Position numbers and translations under genes: made by a program. A DNA stretch of 27,615 nucleotides from assembly GCA_946479855.1 (NCBI GenBank), contig CAMLHL010000040.1, positions 1 to 27,615 on the forward strand, written 5' to 3'. Source of the DNA: an uncultured Pseudomonadota bacterium. Its GTDB lineage: Bacteria; Pseudomonadota; Gammaproteobacteria; Burkholderiales; Rhodocyclaceae. The notes under the pieces are model-generated. The model was not told the DNA's origin. It searched no databases and saw only the letters and a program-made list of their open reading frames with translations. This document shows, one piece after another, positions 7,331 through 18,339 of the stretch (its first letter is position 1; every line of letters starts with the position of its first letter).

Positions 7331-7885
7331 ATGTCTAACCCCGAAAACGCCCAGGAAGCCATGCTGGGCAATCAACCCGCCGCCGAACCCGCTATCGAGC
7401 CGAGCGCCGAAGTCCACACCGATACCCTGCCGAGCATCGAGGAGCAGTTCCGCGCCCTCGAACTGCAGGCCGCCGAACATTACGATGCCTGGCTGCGCGC
7501 CAAGGCCGAGGGCGAGAACATCCGCCGCCGTGCCCAGGAAGACATCGCCAAGGCGCACAAATTCGCCGTCGAAAAATTTGCCGGCGAACTGCTGGCCGTC
7601 AAGGACAGCCTGGAGGCCGCGCTGGCCGTCCCGGAACAGACCGTGGACAGCTTCAAGTCCGGCGTCGAGCTGACCCTCAAGCAACTGGTGTCCGCCTTCG
7701 AGAAGAACGCGCTGAACGAAGTCAATCCGGCTGGCGAGAAATTCGACCCGCACAAGCACCAGGCGATCGGCATGGTCGATTCCGAGCAGGACGCCAACAC
7801 CGTCGTCACCGTGCTGCAGAAGGGCTACATGATCGCCGACCGCGTACTGCGTCCGGCCCTGGTCATGGTCGCCAAGGGCAAATAA
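7331..7885 (+). CDS. grpE: GrpE, nucleotide exchange factor of DnaK
   Basis: GrpE releases ADP from DnaK and so resets the chaperone cycle in the cytosol. The 184-residue product has the family layout: an acidic, disordered N-terminus (about 1-35), a long dimerising helix ([37 protein letters not shown]), then the C-terminal beta domain with [12 protein letters not shown] and [20 protein letters not shown]. The ATG at 7331 is preferred to the one at 7325 because GGAG at 7319-7322 is 8 nt from 7331 but only 2 nt from 7325. It is under its own sigma-32 promoter. The spacing to dnaK is 118 bp and contains a second sigma-32 promoter. Confidence 0.96.
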   Translation: MSNPENAQEAMLGNQPAAEPAIEPSAEVHTDTLPSIEEQFRALELQAAEHYDAWLRAKAEGENIRRRAQEDIAKAHKFAVEKFAGELLAVKDSLEAALAVPEQTVDSFKSGVELTLKQLVSAFEKNALNEVNPAGEKFDPHKHQAIGMVDSEQDANTVVTVLQKGYMIADRVLRPALVMVAKGK

Positions 7886-7925
7886 ACGCTACTGGGCATT
7901 TCGATTTTGGGCAATTTTTCCGGTT

Positions 7926-7938
7926 GACCGCAACGGTC
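7926..7938. repeat. Short inverted repeat just before the dnaK -35 element
   Basis: GACCG-CAA-CGGTC is a perfect 5-bp inverted repeat ending one base before the CTTGAAA element of the dnaK promoter. It may be a small operator or a weak RNA hairpin after grpE. No T run follows it. Confidence 0.35.
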
Positions 7939-7939
7939 C

Positions 7940-7967
7940 CTTGAAAACGGTTTGAGCGCCCCCAACT
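7940..7967 (+). promoter_or_regulatory. Sigma-32 (heat-shock) promoter of dnaK
   Basis: CTTGAAA (7940-7946), a 13-nt spacer and CCCCAACT (7960-7967) have the same hexamers and spacer length as the grpE promoter. The predicted start is near 7973, giving a leader of about 30 nt with AGGA (7992-7995) before the dnaK ATG at 8004. Confidence 0.9.
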
Positions 7968-8003
7968 CACGAACATCAGCAATTTACATCTAGGAAAACA
8001 ATC

Positions 8004-9938
<1,935 letters not shown>

Positions 9939-9955
9939 TTCCTGGCCCACAGCCC

Positions 9956-9998
9956 GGCGCCGAGCCTACCGGAACCTCCGGCGGCGCTCGGCGCCTTT
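9956..9998 (+). terminator. Nested hairpin between dnaK and dnaJ (partial terminator or attenuator)
   Basis: GGCGCCGAGC (9956-9965) pairs perfectly with GCTCGGCGCC (9986-9995). The loop holds a second hairpin, CCGGA-ACC-TCCGG (9969-9981). Only TTT follows. It could lower dnaJ expression relative to dnaK, protect the 3' end of dnaK mRNA or be a processing site. With so few Ts, full termination is unlikely. Confidence 0.6.
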
Positions 9999-10019
9999 GT
10001 CACTTGACGGGTAGAAACA

Positions 10020-11153
<1,134 letters not shown>

Positions 11154-11269
11154 CGCCTCGACTTGGCGGCGCAGGCTAACCCGCTTTGCCAGTTAAGGGG
11201 ACAACCCCCGGTCGAAGCCGCAAGGTCAGGAAATTATTTGGCGGCTGGCCATTGAGCGAGCAACAACGG

Positions 11270-11319
11270 CAGCCCCGGCATCGGATGTTTTCCACGATGC
11301 CGGGGCTGTCGCGTTTTTG
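11270..11319 (+). terminator. Strong intrinsic terminator after dnaJ
   Basis: CAGCCCCGGCATCG (11270-11283) and CGATGCCGGGGCTG (11295-11308) form a perfect 14-bp GC-rich stem with an 11-nt loop. TCGCGTTTTTG follows. It ends the chaperone transcription unit. Confidence 0.88.
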
Positions 11320-11353
11320 ACTGTTTTTCCGGGTTGACCGTAGCCCCTGTCAT

Positions 11354-11420
11354 TCATCCGATGAAAAACCATGTCCGTTCCCCGGAGCTGCTCATGACTG
11401 ATAAAATCATCCGATCAAAA
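11354..11420. repeat. Direct repeat pair, operator-like, upstream of the binding-protein gene
   Basis: TCATCCGATGAAAA (11354-11367) and TCATCCGATCAAAA (11407-11420) agree at 13 of 14 positions. They are spaced 53 bp start to start, close to five DNA turns. The upstream copy lies in a larger palindrome, TTCATC-C-GATGAA (11353-11365). The downstream copy ends just before the Shine-Dalgarno AAGGGAGGGGG (11422-11432). A possible -10 (TAAAAT, 11402-11407) abuts the second copy. They may be paired binding sites of a regulator. Confidence 0.5.
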
Positions 11421-11438
11421 TAAGGGAGGGGGCTTACC

Positions 11439-12578
11439 ATGCATGTTCTCAAGCGACTGGCTGCCGTCGGCGCAATGGCCTTGTCCACGCTGTGCTGGGG
11501 AGAACCGGGAGTAACCGAATCGACGATCACGATCGGCATGTCGGCCCCGTTTTCCGGCCCGAATGGCGCTTACGGCCAGGACATGCGGCAAACCATCGAG
11601 GCCTATTTTGGCCAGGTCAACAAGGCCGGCGGCGTCAATGGCCGCAAGCTGAGCCTGGTTTCCCTCGACGACGGCTATGAAACCGAGCGGGCCGTTGCCA
11701 ACACCAAGACGCTGATCAACGAAAAGAACGCCTTCGCGCTGCTCGCCTTCTACGGCTCCAGCCCGACCACCGAAGCCATGAACACCGTCTTCGGGCCGGC
11801 CAAGGTGCCGCTGGTCGGCACCATCTCCGGTGCCGGCACCTTGCGCGAGGCGATGACCAGCAATCCGAACACCCGCTACATGTTCAACGTCCGTGCCAGT
11901 TACGCCGACGAAACCGAGGCCATCATCAGCCAGCTAGTCTCGCTGGGCCTGAAAAACATTGCTGTCTTCTACCAGAACGACGGCTTCGGCAAATCCGGCC
12001 TCGAAGGCGTTACCCTGGCCCTCAAGAAATACAACCTGGCGCCGTCGGCGGTCGGGACCGTCGAACGGAATTCGCTGGATGTCGCCAAGGCAGTCGAGGC
12101 GATCTCGAAGGCGATGCCCCAGGCCGTGGTCATGGTCACGCTGTACAAGCCGACCGCCGCCTTCGTCAAGGCCATGAAGAAGGCCGGCCAGAACCCGATG
12201 CTGATGACTCTTTCGCCGGTCGGCGCCGAACTGCTGGTCCAGGAACTGGGGGCCGAAGCCCGCGGCATCGGCATTTCGCAAGTGGTCCCCTATCCGTGGA
12301 ACAACGTTGTGCCGATTGTCCGCGACTATCAGAGGCTCTCCGAAAAACAGCAGTATTCGTACTACGGAATGGAAGGCTACATCATGGCCCGCACGCTGGT
12401 CGAAGGCCTGAAGCGGGCCGGCAAGGACCTCACCCGCGAAAAGCTGGTCAGCGCCCTGGAAACCCTGAACAACGCCGATTTTGGCGGCTACCGGATCAAC
12501 TACGGCGCCAACACGCGCCAGGCCTCGCACTTCGTCGAACTGACCGTCGTCGGCCCGGGTGGCAAATTGCTGAAATAG
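11439..12578 (+). CDS. Periplasmic substrate-binding protein, LivJ/amino-acid type
   Basis: This 379-residue protein belongs to the type I periplasmic binding proteins (Peripla_BP_6, LivJ/LivK-like). Relatives bind branched-chain amino acids, amides, urea or aromatic acids for ABC transporters. A signal peptide covers about residues 1-21 (basic MHVLKR, hydrophobic core, likely cleavage near CWG-EP). Family landmarks include ITIGMSAPFSGPNGAYGQDM, VNGRKLSLVSLDDGYE, NAFALLAFYGSSPTTEAM, IAVFYQNDGFGKSG and YGMEGYIMARTLVEGLKRAG. The ligand cannot be read from sequence. No permease or ATPase gene is adjacent, and terminators lie on both sides, so it is monocistronic and may serve a distant transporter or a sensor. 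A strong Shine-Dalgarno precedes the ATG. Confidence 0.92.
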   Translation: MHVLKRLAAVGAMALSTLCWGEPGVTESTITIGMSAPFSGPNGAYGQDMRQTIEAYFGQVNKAGGVNGRKLSLVSLDDGYETERAVANTKTLINEKNAFALLAFYGSSPTTEAMNTVFGPAKVPLVGTISGAGTLREAMTSNPNTRYMFNVRASYADETEAIISQLVSLGLKNIAVFYQNDGFGKSGLEGVTLALKKYNLAPSAVGTVERNSLDVAKAVEAISKAMPQAVVMVTLYKPTAAFVKAMKKAGQNPMLMTLSPVGAELLVQELGAEARGIGISQVVPYPWNNVVPIVRDYQRLSEKQQYSYYGMEGYIMARTLVEGLKRAGKDLTREKLVSALETLNNADFGGYRINYGANTRQASHFVELTVVGPGGKLLK

Positions 12579-12602
12579 CCAGCACCGACAATCCACTCAG
12601 AG

Positions 12603-12631
12603 AAACGGCCCTTGTCCAGGGCCGTTTTTAT
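12603..12631. terminator. Intrinsic terminator between binding-protein gene and cysS
   Basis: AAACGGCCCT (12603-12612), a TGTCC loop and AGGGCCGTTT (12618-12627) form a 10-bp stem followed by TTATTT on the plus strand. It also has AAA on its left flank and so may serve the convergent cysS gene, whose stop is 14 bp away. Confidence 0.85.
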
Positions 12632-12644
12632 TTGCTTCTCCGGA

Positions 12645-14015
12645 TCAGGCGCGGCGCCAGGTCGTTCCCTGAGGGCTGTCGTCGAGCACGATGCCAGCCG
12701 CCTTCAGCGCGTCGCGAATGCGGTCGGCTTCGGCGAAATTCCTCGCCTTCTTGGCTGCCGCACGGTCGGCAATCATCTGCTCGATCGCGGCTTCGTCGGG
12801 ACCGCCGGCCGGGCTGCCGCCCTGCAGGTAGACGGTCGGTTCGCGTTCGAGCAGGCCGATCAGGCCAGCCAGGGCCTTGAGCAACCCGGCGAGTTCGGCG
12901 CTCTTCTGGCGATTGACCTCGGCGGCCAGTTCAAAGAGCACGGCAATTGCCCCGTGTGAATCGAAATCCTCGTTCAGCGCCGCAGAGAAACGGCTGGCGT
13001 AGTCGTTGTTCCAGTCGATCTCGACCGTCGCCGGCGGCACGTCGCGCAGCGCGAAATACAGGCTGTCCAGGCTGCGTCTGGCGTCGTCGAGATGGGCGTC
13101 GGAATAGTTCAGCGGGCTGCGGTAATGGGCGCGCAGGATGAAGAAGCGCACCACCTCGGCGTCGAACTGTTCGAGTACGGTGCGGATAGTGAAGAAGTTG
13201 CCCAGCGACTTCGACATCTTCTCGTTGTCGACGCGCACGAAACCGTTGTGCATCCAGTAATTGACGAAGGAGCAGCAGTTGGCCCCCTCAGACTGGGCGA
13301 TTTCGTTCTCATGGTGCGGGAACTGCAAATCCTGGCCGCCGCCGTGGATGTCGAAATGCTGGCCGAGCAGCTTGGAGCTCATCGCCGAACATTCGATGTG
13401 CCAGCCCGGCCGGCCCTCGCCCCACGGCGACTGCCAGGCCGGTTCGCCCGGCTTGGCGTGCTTCCAGAGGACGAAATCGAGCGGGTCCTGCTTGGCCGAA
13501 TCGACCTCGACGCGTTCGCCGGCCCGCAGGTCGTCGAGCGACTTGCCGGACAGCTTGCCGTAACCGGGGAACTTGCGCACCGCGTAATTCACGTCGCCGT
13601 CGGCGGCGTGATAGGCCAGGCCGTTGGCTTCCAGCTTGCCGATCAGGTCGAGCATTTCCGGCACGTATTCGGTGGCGCGCGGCTCGTGGTCGGGGCGCAG
13701 CACGCCGAGCGCATCGGCGTCCTCGTGCATGGCGGCGATGAAGCGGTTGGTCAGTTGCTGGATCGACTCGCCGTTCTCGATCGCCCGCCGGATGATCTTG
13801 TCGTCGATATCGGTGATGTTGCGGACATAGGTGACATCGAAACCGGAAGCCTTCAGCCAGCGGTACACCATGTCGAAGACGACCATCACCCGGGCATGCC
13901 CGAGATGGCAATAATCATAAACCGTCATGCCGCAAACATACATGCGAACCTTGTTCGGCTCGATCGGGGTAAAAACCTGCTTTTCGCGCTTGAGGGAGTT
14001 GTATATCTTGAGCAT
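12645..14015 (-). CDS. cysS: Cysteinyl-tRNA synthetase
   Basis: CysRS charges tRNA-Cys in the cytosol. The 456-residue product is a standard class Ia enzyme. The HIGH-type motif is HLGH (37-40) and KMSKS is at 266-270. The four zinc ligands that recognise cysteine are at C28, C209, H234 and E238, the same numbers as in the E. coli enzyme. [15 protein letters not shown] is the normal start, so the ATG at 14015 is well supported. The C-terminal DALR and anticodon-binding region is intact ([19 protein letters not shown]). The gene is monocistronic, convergent to the binding-protein gene and divergent from the TPR gene with 107 bp between starts. Confidence 0.99.
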   Translation of the reverse strand: MLKIYNSLKREKQVFTPIEPNKVRMYVCGMTVYDYCHLGHARVMVVFDMVYRWLKASGFDVTYVRNITDIDDKIIRRAIENGESIQQLTNRFIAAMHEDADALGVLRPDHEPRATEYVPEMLDLIGKLEANGLAYHAADGDVNYAVRKFPGYGKLSGKSLDDLRAGERVEVDSAKQDPLDFVLWKHAKPGEPAWQSPWGEGRPGWHIECSAMSSKLLGQHFDIHGGGQDLQFPHHENEIAQSEGANCCSFVNYWMHNGFVRVDNEKMSKSLGNFFTIRTVLEQFDAEVVRFFILRAHYRSPLNYSDAHLDDARRSLDSLYFALRDVPPATVEIDWNNDYASRFSAALNEDFDSHGAIAVLFELAAEVNRQKSAELAGLLKALAGLIGLLEREPTVYLQGGSPAGGPDEAAIEQMIADRAAAKKARNFAEADRIRDALKAAGIVLDDSPQGTTWRRA

Positions 14016-14079
14016 GCCGGGGAGGGGTACGGGGCGTTCGCCGGCGCGCTAATACCTATGGAATCACCGGCGTTTTTGG

Positions 14080-14085
14080 TAGAAT
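14080..14085 (+). promoter_or_regulatory. Candidate -10 element for the TPR-transpeptidase operon
   Basis: TAGAAT at 14080-14085 follows TTTTTGG and lies 37 nt before the TPR-protein ATG. No clear -35 is visible at 16-18 bp upstream. A second AT-rich stretch (TATAAC, 14096-14101) is an alternative. Confidence 0.35.
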
Positions 14086-14122
14086 CGGAAGATTGTATAA
14101 CCCTGAAAAGTATAGCACAGCG

Positions 14123-15259
14123 ATGACCTCCACTTCCCCGCTCCAGCCCCGTTTTCAGCACTTCCGGACGTTGCGCGCACTGGCCGTCGGCCTGGCCATC
14201 GGCTTTGCCTCGCCGTCCTTTGCCGACAACCTGCCGGAAGTGCAGCGGCTGATCAAGCAGGGCCAGTATCCGCAAGCGCTGGAAAAGGTCGACGCCTACC
14301 TGAGCAGCCGCCCCAAGGATGCCCAGGGCCGCTTTCTCAAGGGTCTGATCTTCACCGAAATGAACAAGCCGGCCGAAGCCATCGCCGTCTTCACCAAGCT
14401 TTCCGAGGACTACCCGGAACTGCCCGAGCCGTACAACAATCTCGCTGTGCTCTATGCCCAGCAGAAACAGTATGAAAAAGCCCGTACGGCGCTGGAAATG
14501 GCCATCCGGACTCACCCCTCCTACGCCATTGCCTACGAGAACCTCGGCGACGTCTATGCCAAGCTGGCCAGTCAGGCCTACGACAAGGCGCTGCAACTCG
14601 ACAACTCCAATTCCGCGACCCAGAACAAACTGGCCCTGATTCGCGATCTGATTACCACCACCGGCAAGGGCAACGTCAAGCCGACAGCAGCACCGGTGGC
14701 TGCAGCACCTGCCGCTCCCGTGGCAGCCGCGCCGGCACCGGCAACTCCTGCCCCGCCCGCTCCGGTCGCCGCCAAACCGGCCGCCCCGGCGGCGGCCAGC
14801 GCCACGGTCGTCGCCGCCACCCCAGGCGCCGCCGCAACGGTCGCCGCCAAGCCAGCCACCAGCGTCGCCGCGGCCGCCCCGACGCCCACTCCGGCACCGG
14901 AAAAAGCAGCCGGCAACAACGCCAGCGACGATGTCGCCAAGGCTGTTCTGGCCTGGGCCGATGCCTGGTCGCGCAAGGATATGAAGGCTTATCTCGGCGC
15001 CTACTCGAGCGATTTCGACACTCCCAAGGGGATGAGCCGCAAGGCCTGGGAACAGGAGCGCCAGCAGCGCATCGCCGGCAAGGGCGGCAAGATTTCCGTC
15101 TCCGTCGAGGCGCCGCAAATCACCGTCAACGGCGACAAGGCCACCGCCAAGTTCCGCCAGCACTACAAGGCCACCGGCCTGAGCAGTTCCACGGCGAAAA
15201 CGCTGATTCTCGTGCGCACGGGTAGCAAATGGCTGATCAAGGAAGAAAACGCCCGGTGA
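14123..15259 (+). CDS. Exported TPR protein with NTF2-like C-terminal domain
   Basis: The 378-residue protein has an N-terminal signal peptide (hydrophobic stretch about 17-34, predicted cleavage SFA-DN after A34). TPR helices follow at about 36-180, with typical repeat sequences such as PEPYNNLAVLYAQQKQYEKA and AIAYENLGDVYAKLASQAYD. Then comes an Ala/Pro-rich low-complexity linker (about 185-270) and a C-terminal domain (272-378) resembling NTF2/SnoaL-like folds (WADAWSRKDMKAYLGAYSSDF to [11 protein letters not shown]). No catalytic residues are evident. The TTG at 14093 in the same frame is rejected because the ATG at 14123 gives a clean signal peptide. It overlaps the L,D-transpeptidase gene by 4 bp (GTGA), and both proteins share the NTF2-like tail, so a partner or scaffold role in periplasmic cell-wall work is plausible (inference). 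Confidence 0.88.
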   Translation: MTSTSPLQPRFQHFRTLRALAVGLAIGFASPSFADNLPEVQRLIKQGQYPQALEKVDAYLSSRPKDAQGRFLKGLIFTEMNKPAEAIAVFTKLSEDYPELPEPYNNLAVLYAQQKQYEKARTALEMAIRTHPSYAIAYENLGDVYAKLASQAYDKALQLDNSNSATQNKLALIRDLITTTGKGNVKPTAAPVAAAPAAPVAAAPAPATPAPPAPVAAKPAAPAAASATVVAATPGAAATVAAKPATSVAAAAPTPTPAPEKAAGNNASDDVAKAVLAWADAWSRKDMKAYLGAYSSDFDTPKGMSRKAWEQERQQRIAGKGGKISVSVEAPQITVNGDKATAKFRQHYKATGLSSSTAKTLILVRTGSKWLIKEENAR

Positions 15260-16533
15260 GGCTTAAGATCCGCTTCATCCTGCTGGCTCTGGCGGCCACG
15301 GTGGCCGCCGGCGCTCTGGCCAAACTGGCCGACAAACCGAACGCTTCTTCCGTCGCCGGCTACGAATCCGGCGCATCGACCTCCAGCGCCCGTAGCGCCC
15401 GGGAGCTTCTGGCCACGATCGCAGATGCCGGGCCGGAAGAAACCCTGGCCCGGATTTTTGCCGAGATCGAGGGCAACCGCCTGGACAATGCCCTGCAGTT
15501 GACCGAAGCCTTGCTGCGCCAGCACCCGAACTACCGCCTGGCCAATCTCATCAAGGGTGACCTACTGCTCGCCCGCACCCAGCCGATCCACACCTTCGGC
15601 GCGCTCAGCGATGCTCCGGCCGACAAAGTGGCCGACCTGCGCGCCGAGGCGATCACCCGGCTCAAGGCCTACCGCGAGAAGCCGCCCAGCGATTTCGTGC
15701 CGCGCTACCTGCTGCAGATGCAACCGGACCAGCGCTACGCCGTGGTCGTCGATACCGCGCGCTCGCGCCTCTATCTGTACGAAAACGATCGCGCGCATGA
15801 TGGCCGGCCGCGGTTTATCGCCGACTACTACGTCACCCAGGGCAAGCTCGGCGCCGAGAAGATGACCGAGGGCGACAAGAAGACGCCGATCGGTGTCTAT
15901 CATGTGACCGCCAACCTGTCCCACCAGAAACTGCCCGACCTCTACGGCAGCGGCGCCTTTCCGATCAACTATCCGAATGAGTGGGACAAGCGCCAGGGGC
16001 GCAACGGCAGGGGGATCTGGCTGCACGGTACGCCATCCGACACCTTTGCCCGGCCACCACGCGCCTCCGACGGCTGCGTCGTGCTGACCAACCAGGATCT
16101 CGACGCCGTCGCCAAGAACCTGCAGGTCGGCCTGACCCCGGTGATCATCAGCAACTCGATTGAATGGCTGTCGCTGGATGACTGGGCGAAGGAGCGCAAG
16201 GAACTGAACAAGACCATCGACACCTGGCGTGCCGATTGGGAAAGCGGCGATACCGACCGCTACCTGAAGCATTATTCGAAGCGCTTCCAGTCGGGCGAGC
16301 AAAATTACAGCGAATTCGCCAGTCAGAAAAGACAGGTCAACGCCAGCAAGGAATGGATCAAGATCAAGGTCGACAACCTCTCCGTATTCCGCAACCCGGG
16401 CAAGGAAGAAGTTATCGTCGTCACGTTCGACCAGGACTACCGCAGCAACAATCTGGACAACCGGATGAAGAAGCGCCAGTACTGGCTGCGCGAAGAAGGC
16501 CAATGGAAAATCATTTACGAAGGAAATGCCTAA
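15256..16533 (+). CDS. L,D-transpeptidase (YkuD domain, YafK type) with NTF2-like tail
   Basis: L,D-transpeptidases use a Cys nucleophile to form 3-3 peptidoglycan cross-links or attach proteins to the wall, in the periplasm. The product (425 residues from the GTG) has an N-terminal signal or anchor helix (about 5-24). A helical region runs to about 150. The YkuD domain contains [28 protein letters not shown]257-G258 and S271-D-G-C274-VVL; C274 is the expected nucleophile. The C-terminus (about 320-425) is NTF2-like ([21 protein letters not shown]). GTG at 15256 is preferred because it gives the usual GTGA overlap with the upstream stop and has GGAAG about 11 nt before it. An in-frame ATG at 15229 would overlap by 31 bp. 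The ppiA start overlaps its stop (TAATG). Confidence 0.9.
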   Translation: MRLKIRFILLALAATVAAGALAKLADKPNASSVAGYESGASTSSARSARELLATIADAGPEETLARIFAEIEGNRLDNALQLTEALLRQHPNYRLANLIKGDLLLARTQPIHTFGALSDAPADKVADLRAEAITRLKAYREKPPSDFVPRYLLQMQPDQRYAVVVDTARSRLYLYENDRAHDGRPRFIADYYVTQGKLGAEKMTEGDKKTPIGVYHVTANLSHQKLPDLYGSGAFPINYPNEWDKRQGRNGRGIWLHGTPSDTFARPPRASDGCVVLTNQDLDAVAKNLQVGLTPVIISNSIEWLSLDDWAKERKELNKTIDTWRADWESGDTDRYLKHYSKRFQSGEQNYSEFASQKRQVNASKEWIKIKVDNLSVFRNPGKEEVIVVTFDQDYRSNNLDNRMKKRQYWLREEGQWKIIYEGNA

Positions 16534-17102
16534 TGTTGAAAAAAATCTCCGTTCTGGCGGCCGGCCTGCTGGCTTCGGTCCTCGCCTTTGCCGCCCCGAC
16601 CGTCGAAATGACCACCACGCTGGGCAAGATCACCCTGGAGTTGTTTCCGGACAAGGCACCGAAGACCGTCGAGATGTTCCTCTACAACGCCAAGCACGGC
16701 TTTTACGAGGCAACCATCTTCCATCGCGTCATTGAGGGCTTCATGATCCAGGGCGGCGGCTTCAATTCGTCCATGGAGGAAGTGAAGGTACTCACCCCGG
16801 CCCTGCGGAACGAAGCCGACAATGGCCTGGAAAACCGTCGCGGCACCGTCGCCATGGCCCGCACCTCGGACCCGCATTCCGCCCGGGTGCAGTTCTTCAT
16901 CAACCTGAAGAACAATGCCTTCCTCAACTTCCGTTCCCCGACCCAGGGCGGCTACGGCTATACCGTTTTCGGCAAGGTCGTCGACGGCATGGATGTCGTC
17001 GACAAGATCGCCAGCGTGCCGACCGGCAACCAGGGTTACTACCAGAACGTTCCGACGACCCCGGTCGTCATCCGGGACGTCAAGATCATCTCCGACAAAT
17101 AA
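16533..17102 (+). CDS. ppiA: Periplasmic peptidyl-prolyl cis-trans isomerase (cyclophilin)
   Basis: PpiA-type cyclophilins speed Xaa-Pro isomerisation during folding of exported proteins. The 189-residue product has a clear signal peptide ([20 protein letters not shown], cleavage before APTVEM). The cyclophilin core shows [36 protein letters not shown] and [19 protein letters not shown]. The catalytic Arg is in FHRVI, and the Q-G-G-G and Q-F-F segments of the active site are present. The ATG overlaps the upstream stop (TAATG). It is followed after 10 bp by a cytosolic paralogue, so the pair supplies both compartments. Confidence 0.95.
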   Translation: MLKKISVLAAGLLASVLAFAAPTVEMTTTLGKITLELFPDKAPKTVEMFLYNAKHGFYEATIFHRVIEGFMIQGGGFNSSMEEVKVLTPALRNEADNGLENRRGTVAMARTSDPHSARVQFFINLKNNAFLNFRSPTQGGYGYTVFGKVVDGMDVVDKIASVPTGNQGYYQNVPTTPVVIRDVKIISDK

Positions 17103-17112
17103 GGCTCACCCC

Positions 17113-17604
17113 ATGATCAAACTCACCACCAACCACGGCGTCATCACCCTCAACCTGGATGCCGAGAAGGCCCCGAAGACGGTCGCCAACTTCATTTCCT
17201 ACGTCGAAGCCGGCCATTACGACAACACCATCTTCCATCGCGTGATCAAGCACTTCATGATCCAGGGCGGCGGCATGGAGCCGGGCATGAACCAGAAGCC
17301 GTGCCAGGCGCCGATCGAGAACGAGGCCGCCAACGGCCTGAAGAACAAGCGCGGCAGCATCGCCATGGCCCGTACCAACGACCCGCACTCGGCCACCGCC
17401 CAGTTCTTCATCAACACCGTCGACAACGATTTCCTCGACTTCAAGTCGCCGTCCGGCCAGGGCTGGGGCTACTGCGTGTTCGGCGAAGTCGTCGAGGGCA
17501 TGGACGTGGTCGACAAGATCCGCGCCGTGGCCACCGGCAACAAGGGTTTCCACCAGGACGTGCCGAAGGAAGACGTGATCATCGAGAAGGCCGAGATCGT
17601 TTGA
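17113..17604 (+). CDS. ppiB: Cytosolic peptidyl-prolyl cis-trans isomerase (cyclophilin)
   Basis: This 163-residue cyclophilin has no signal peptide (it starts [15 protein letters not shown]) and matches the cytosolic PpiB type. The active-site segments are [36 protein letters not shown] and [19 protein letters not shown]. It aligns along its whole length with the upstream exported paralogue, which is consistent with an old duplication. The longer open frame starting at 16915 is rejected because the ATG at 17113 is the conserved cyclophilin start. Its stop overlaps the TTG start of lpxH. Confidence 0.96.
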   Translation: MIKLTTNHGVITLNLDAEKAPKTVANFISYVEAGHYDNTIFHRVIKHFMIQGGGMEPGMNQKPCQAPIENEAANGLKNKRGSIAMARTNDPHSATAQFFINTVDNDFLDFKSPSGQGWGYCVFGEVVEGMDVVDKIRAVATGNKGFHQDVPKEDVIIEKAEIV

Positions 17605-18329
17605 TCCTCTTCATCTCCGATCTGCATCTGTCGCCCCGGTCACCCGGGGCGACTGCTTTGTTCCTCCGCTTTTTGGCCGGCCGCGCCCGCCAGGCCAAGG
17701 CGCTGTACATCCTCGGCGACCTGTTCGAAGTCTGGGTCGGCGACGACATCGACGATCCCTACCACGCGGCGATCATGGCTGCGCTGCGCGCCGCCAGCGA
17801 GGCCGGGCTGCGCATCCACCTGATGCACGGCAACCGCGATTTCGCGCTCGGCCAGCAGTTCGCCACGGCGGCCGGCGTCAGCCTGTTGCCCGACCCCTAC
17901 GATCTCGCCCTCCCCGAGTGGTCCTTTGTCCTCTCGCATGGCGACGCCTTGTGTCTCGACGACCCGGAGTACGTCGCCTATCGGGCCAGGGTGCGCGACC
18001 CGGCCTGGCTGCAGAAAATGCTGGCCCGGCCGCGCTTCTTCCGCCGCCTGCTCGGCCGCTATATCCGCTGGCGCAGCAGCCGGCGCAAGCGTGAGCAGGA
18101 TTACGTCTATGCCGATCTCAGCCCGGCGGCGACCGACGATTTCATCCGCGAACACGGCTACGCCACCTTCATCCACGGCCACACCCACCAGCCGGCAACA
18201 CACGACCACATGGTCGACGGTATCCACGTCGAGCGCTGGGTGCTCGGCGACTGGCACGAAGACCGCGGCGACTGCCTGGCCTGGGATGGCGAGACGCTGA
18301 AGCGCGAAGCCGTCCTCCCTGAAAATTGA
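17601..18329 (+). CDS. lpxH: UDP-2,3-diacylglucosamine pyrophosphatase (lipid A synthesis)
   Basis: LpxH hydrolyses UDP-2,3-diacylglucosamine to lipid X and UMP at the inner membrane, the fourth step of the lipid A pathway. The 242-residue product has the calcineurin-like metallophosphatase motifs: D7-x-H9 (FISDLHLS), G39-D40 ([13 protein letters not shown]), G77-N78-R79-D80, H113 in LSHGD, and H192-G-H194-T-H196. The start is inferred as TTG at 17601, overlapping the ppiB stop in the sequence TTGA. It yields [10 protein letters not shown], the normal N-terminus, and GAGAAGG lies 10 nt upstream. The longer in-frame extension to 17301 runs antiparallel to no homology and lies inside ppiB, so it is rejected. 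Confidence 0.95.
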   Translation: MILFISDLHLSPRSPGATALFLRFLAGRARQAKALYILGDLFEVWVGDDIDDPYHAAIMAALRAASEAGLRIHLMHGNRDFALGQQFATAAGVSLLPDPYDLALPEWSFVLSHGDALCLDDPEYVAYRARVRDPAWLQKMLARPRFFRRLLGRYIRWRSSRRKREQDYVYADLSPAATDDFIREHGYATFIHGHTHQPATHDHMVDGIHVERWVLGDWHEDRGDCLAWDGETLKREAVLPEN

Positions 18330-18339
18330 GCAAAATCAC

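Larger units (their letters stand above)
11154..11438 (+). other. Intergenic region with serial hairpins after dnaJ
   Basis: This 285-bp gap holds no plausible gene. It contains GGGG-ACAA-CCCC (11197-11208), a stem AGCCGC/GCGGCT (11216-11221 with 11241-11246), the terminator at 11270-11319, and a direct-repeat pair upstream of the binding-protein gene. The 115 bp between the dnaJ stop and the terminator stem is long for a 3' UTR and may be a small RNA or a structured 3' UTR. I checked by eye for 4.5S RNA, tmRNA, RNase P and common riboswitch cores and found none. Confidence 0.5.

Noticed and set aside
11154..11319. Region after dnaJ as 4.5S RNA, tmRNA or a known riboswitch
   Set aside because: AAGGTCAGGAAA slightly recalls the SRP RNA core, but the conserved GGAAGCAGCC part and the long hairpin are missing; no other family core was seen.
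11439..11520. Lipoprotein signal in the binding protein
   Set aside because: The only early Cys is preceded by STL, which lacks the small residue expected at -1; an ordinary signal peptide fits better.
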